A DNA stretch of 52,169 nucleotides from Candidatus Intestinimonas stercoravium (GTDB lineage Bacteria; Bacillota; Clostridia; Oscillospirales; Oscillospiraceae): assembly GCA_019117605.1 (NCBI GenBank), contig DWZK01000034.1, positions 1-52,169 of the forward strand. Reading direction: 5' to 3'. This document shows, one piece after another, positions 52,146-52,169 of this stretch (position 1 is its first letter; each line of letters opens with the position of its first letter). Under the pieces are notes generated by a model, which had not been told where the DNA came from, searched no databases, and was given only the letters and a program-made list of their open reading frames with translations. The position numbers and the translations under genes were made by a program.

Positions 52146-52169
52146 GGTTATAGTTGGAGTTGCAGACAA

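Noticed and set aside
52126..52169. An open frame beginning MKDTASSVIVGVAD at the right edge on the plus strand
   Set aside because: No ribosome-binding site at a usable distance; the same bases form a terminator-like hairpin with T-run for the minus strand. The piece is too short to judge.
1..52169. CRISPR arrays, tRNA or rRNA genes, insertion sequences, integrase genes or attachment sites
   Set aside because: I looked on both strands in the gaps between genes and saw none. Short tRNA-like folds could be missed by eye, but the gaps are nearly all accounted for.

Overview
The window looks like chromosomal core DNA of a high-GC, spore-forming member of the Clostridia, most likely Oscillospiraceae (Flavonifractor/Lawsonibacter/Oscillibacter-like). 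This placement is an inference from the genes for sporulation sigma factors E and G, spoIIGA, a YlmC-type protein and ypeB, from the complete anaerobic cobalamin pathway, from a Cys T-box leader, and from the very GC-rich codon use. I see no phage, insertion sequence, CRISPR array, rRNA or tRNA gene. Because of the GC content almost every gene carries long open frames on its opposite strand; these are shadows and are not listed. Layout: (1) 1-1279, tsf (start only) and rpsB with an intrinsic terminator between them. (2) 1280-4260, the sporulation cluster spoIIGA-sigE-sigG-ylmC on the minus strand, with a good sigma-F-like promoter in front of sigG. (3) 4294-27140, a minus-strand run of 24 tightly packed genes. 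It starts at a sigma-A promoter, a cobalamin riboswitch and its terminator (26841-27140), reads cbiD-cbiF-cbiG-cbiH-cbiJ-cbiET-cbiA-cobT-cobU-cobS-cobU-like-cobC-cbiB-cobD-cbiP-cbiC-cbiK-cbiL-hemA-sirC-hemC-cobA/hemD-hemB-hemL, and ends at a strong terminator (4294-4335). It therefore encodes almost the whole route from glutamyl-tRNA to adenosylcobalamin as one B12-repressible unit; the cobalt transporter and corrinoid adenosyltransferase are not here. (4) 27165-36124, housekeeping and small conserved genes: a radical SAM protein, a DUF951 protein, an S1-domain protein, rarA, glyA divergent from nth, a CAT-like acetyltransferase, coaX, a YfcE-type phosphodiesterase, and a three-gene cluster of small uncharacterised proteins. 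(5) 36116-41942, an envelope/translation group trpS-tagO-wecB-membrane protein (minus) divergent from gltX (plus), with overlapping back-to-back promoters. (6) 42004-45236, an Lsa-type ABC-F ATPase behind an attenuator-like leader with a three-codon upstream ORF, and the germination gene ypeB. (7) 45299-52169, the DNA translocase spoIIIE/ftsK, uppP, and a cysE-cysS-bcp operon behind a T-box leader whose apparent specifier codon is UGC (Cys). The least ordinary signals are the attenuator leader of the ABC-F gene, the two complementary-looking CobU paralogues in the cobalamin operon, the extent of that operon, and the unnamed three-gene cluster at 35026-36124.
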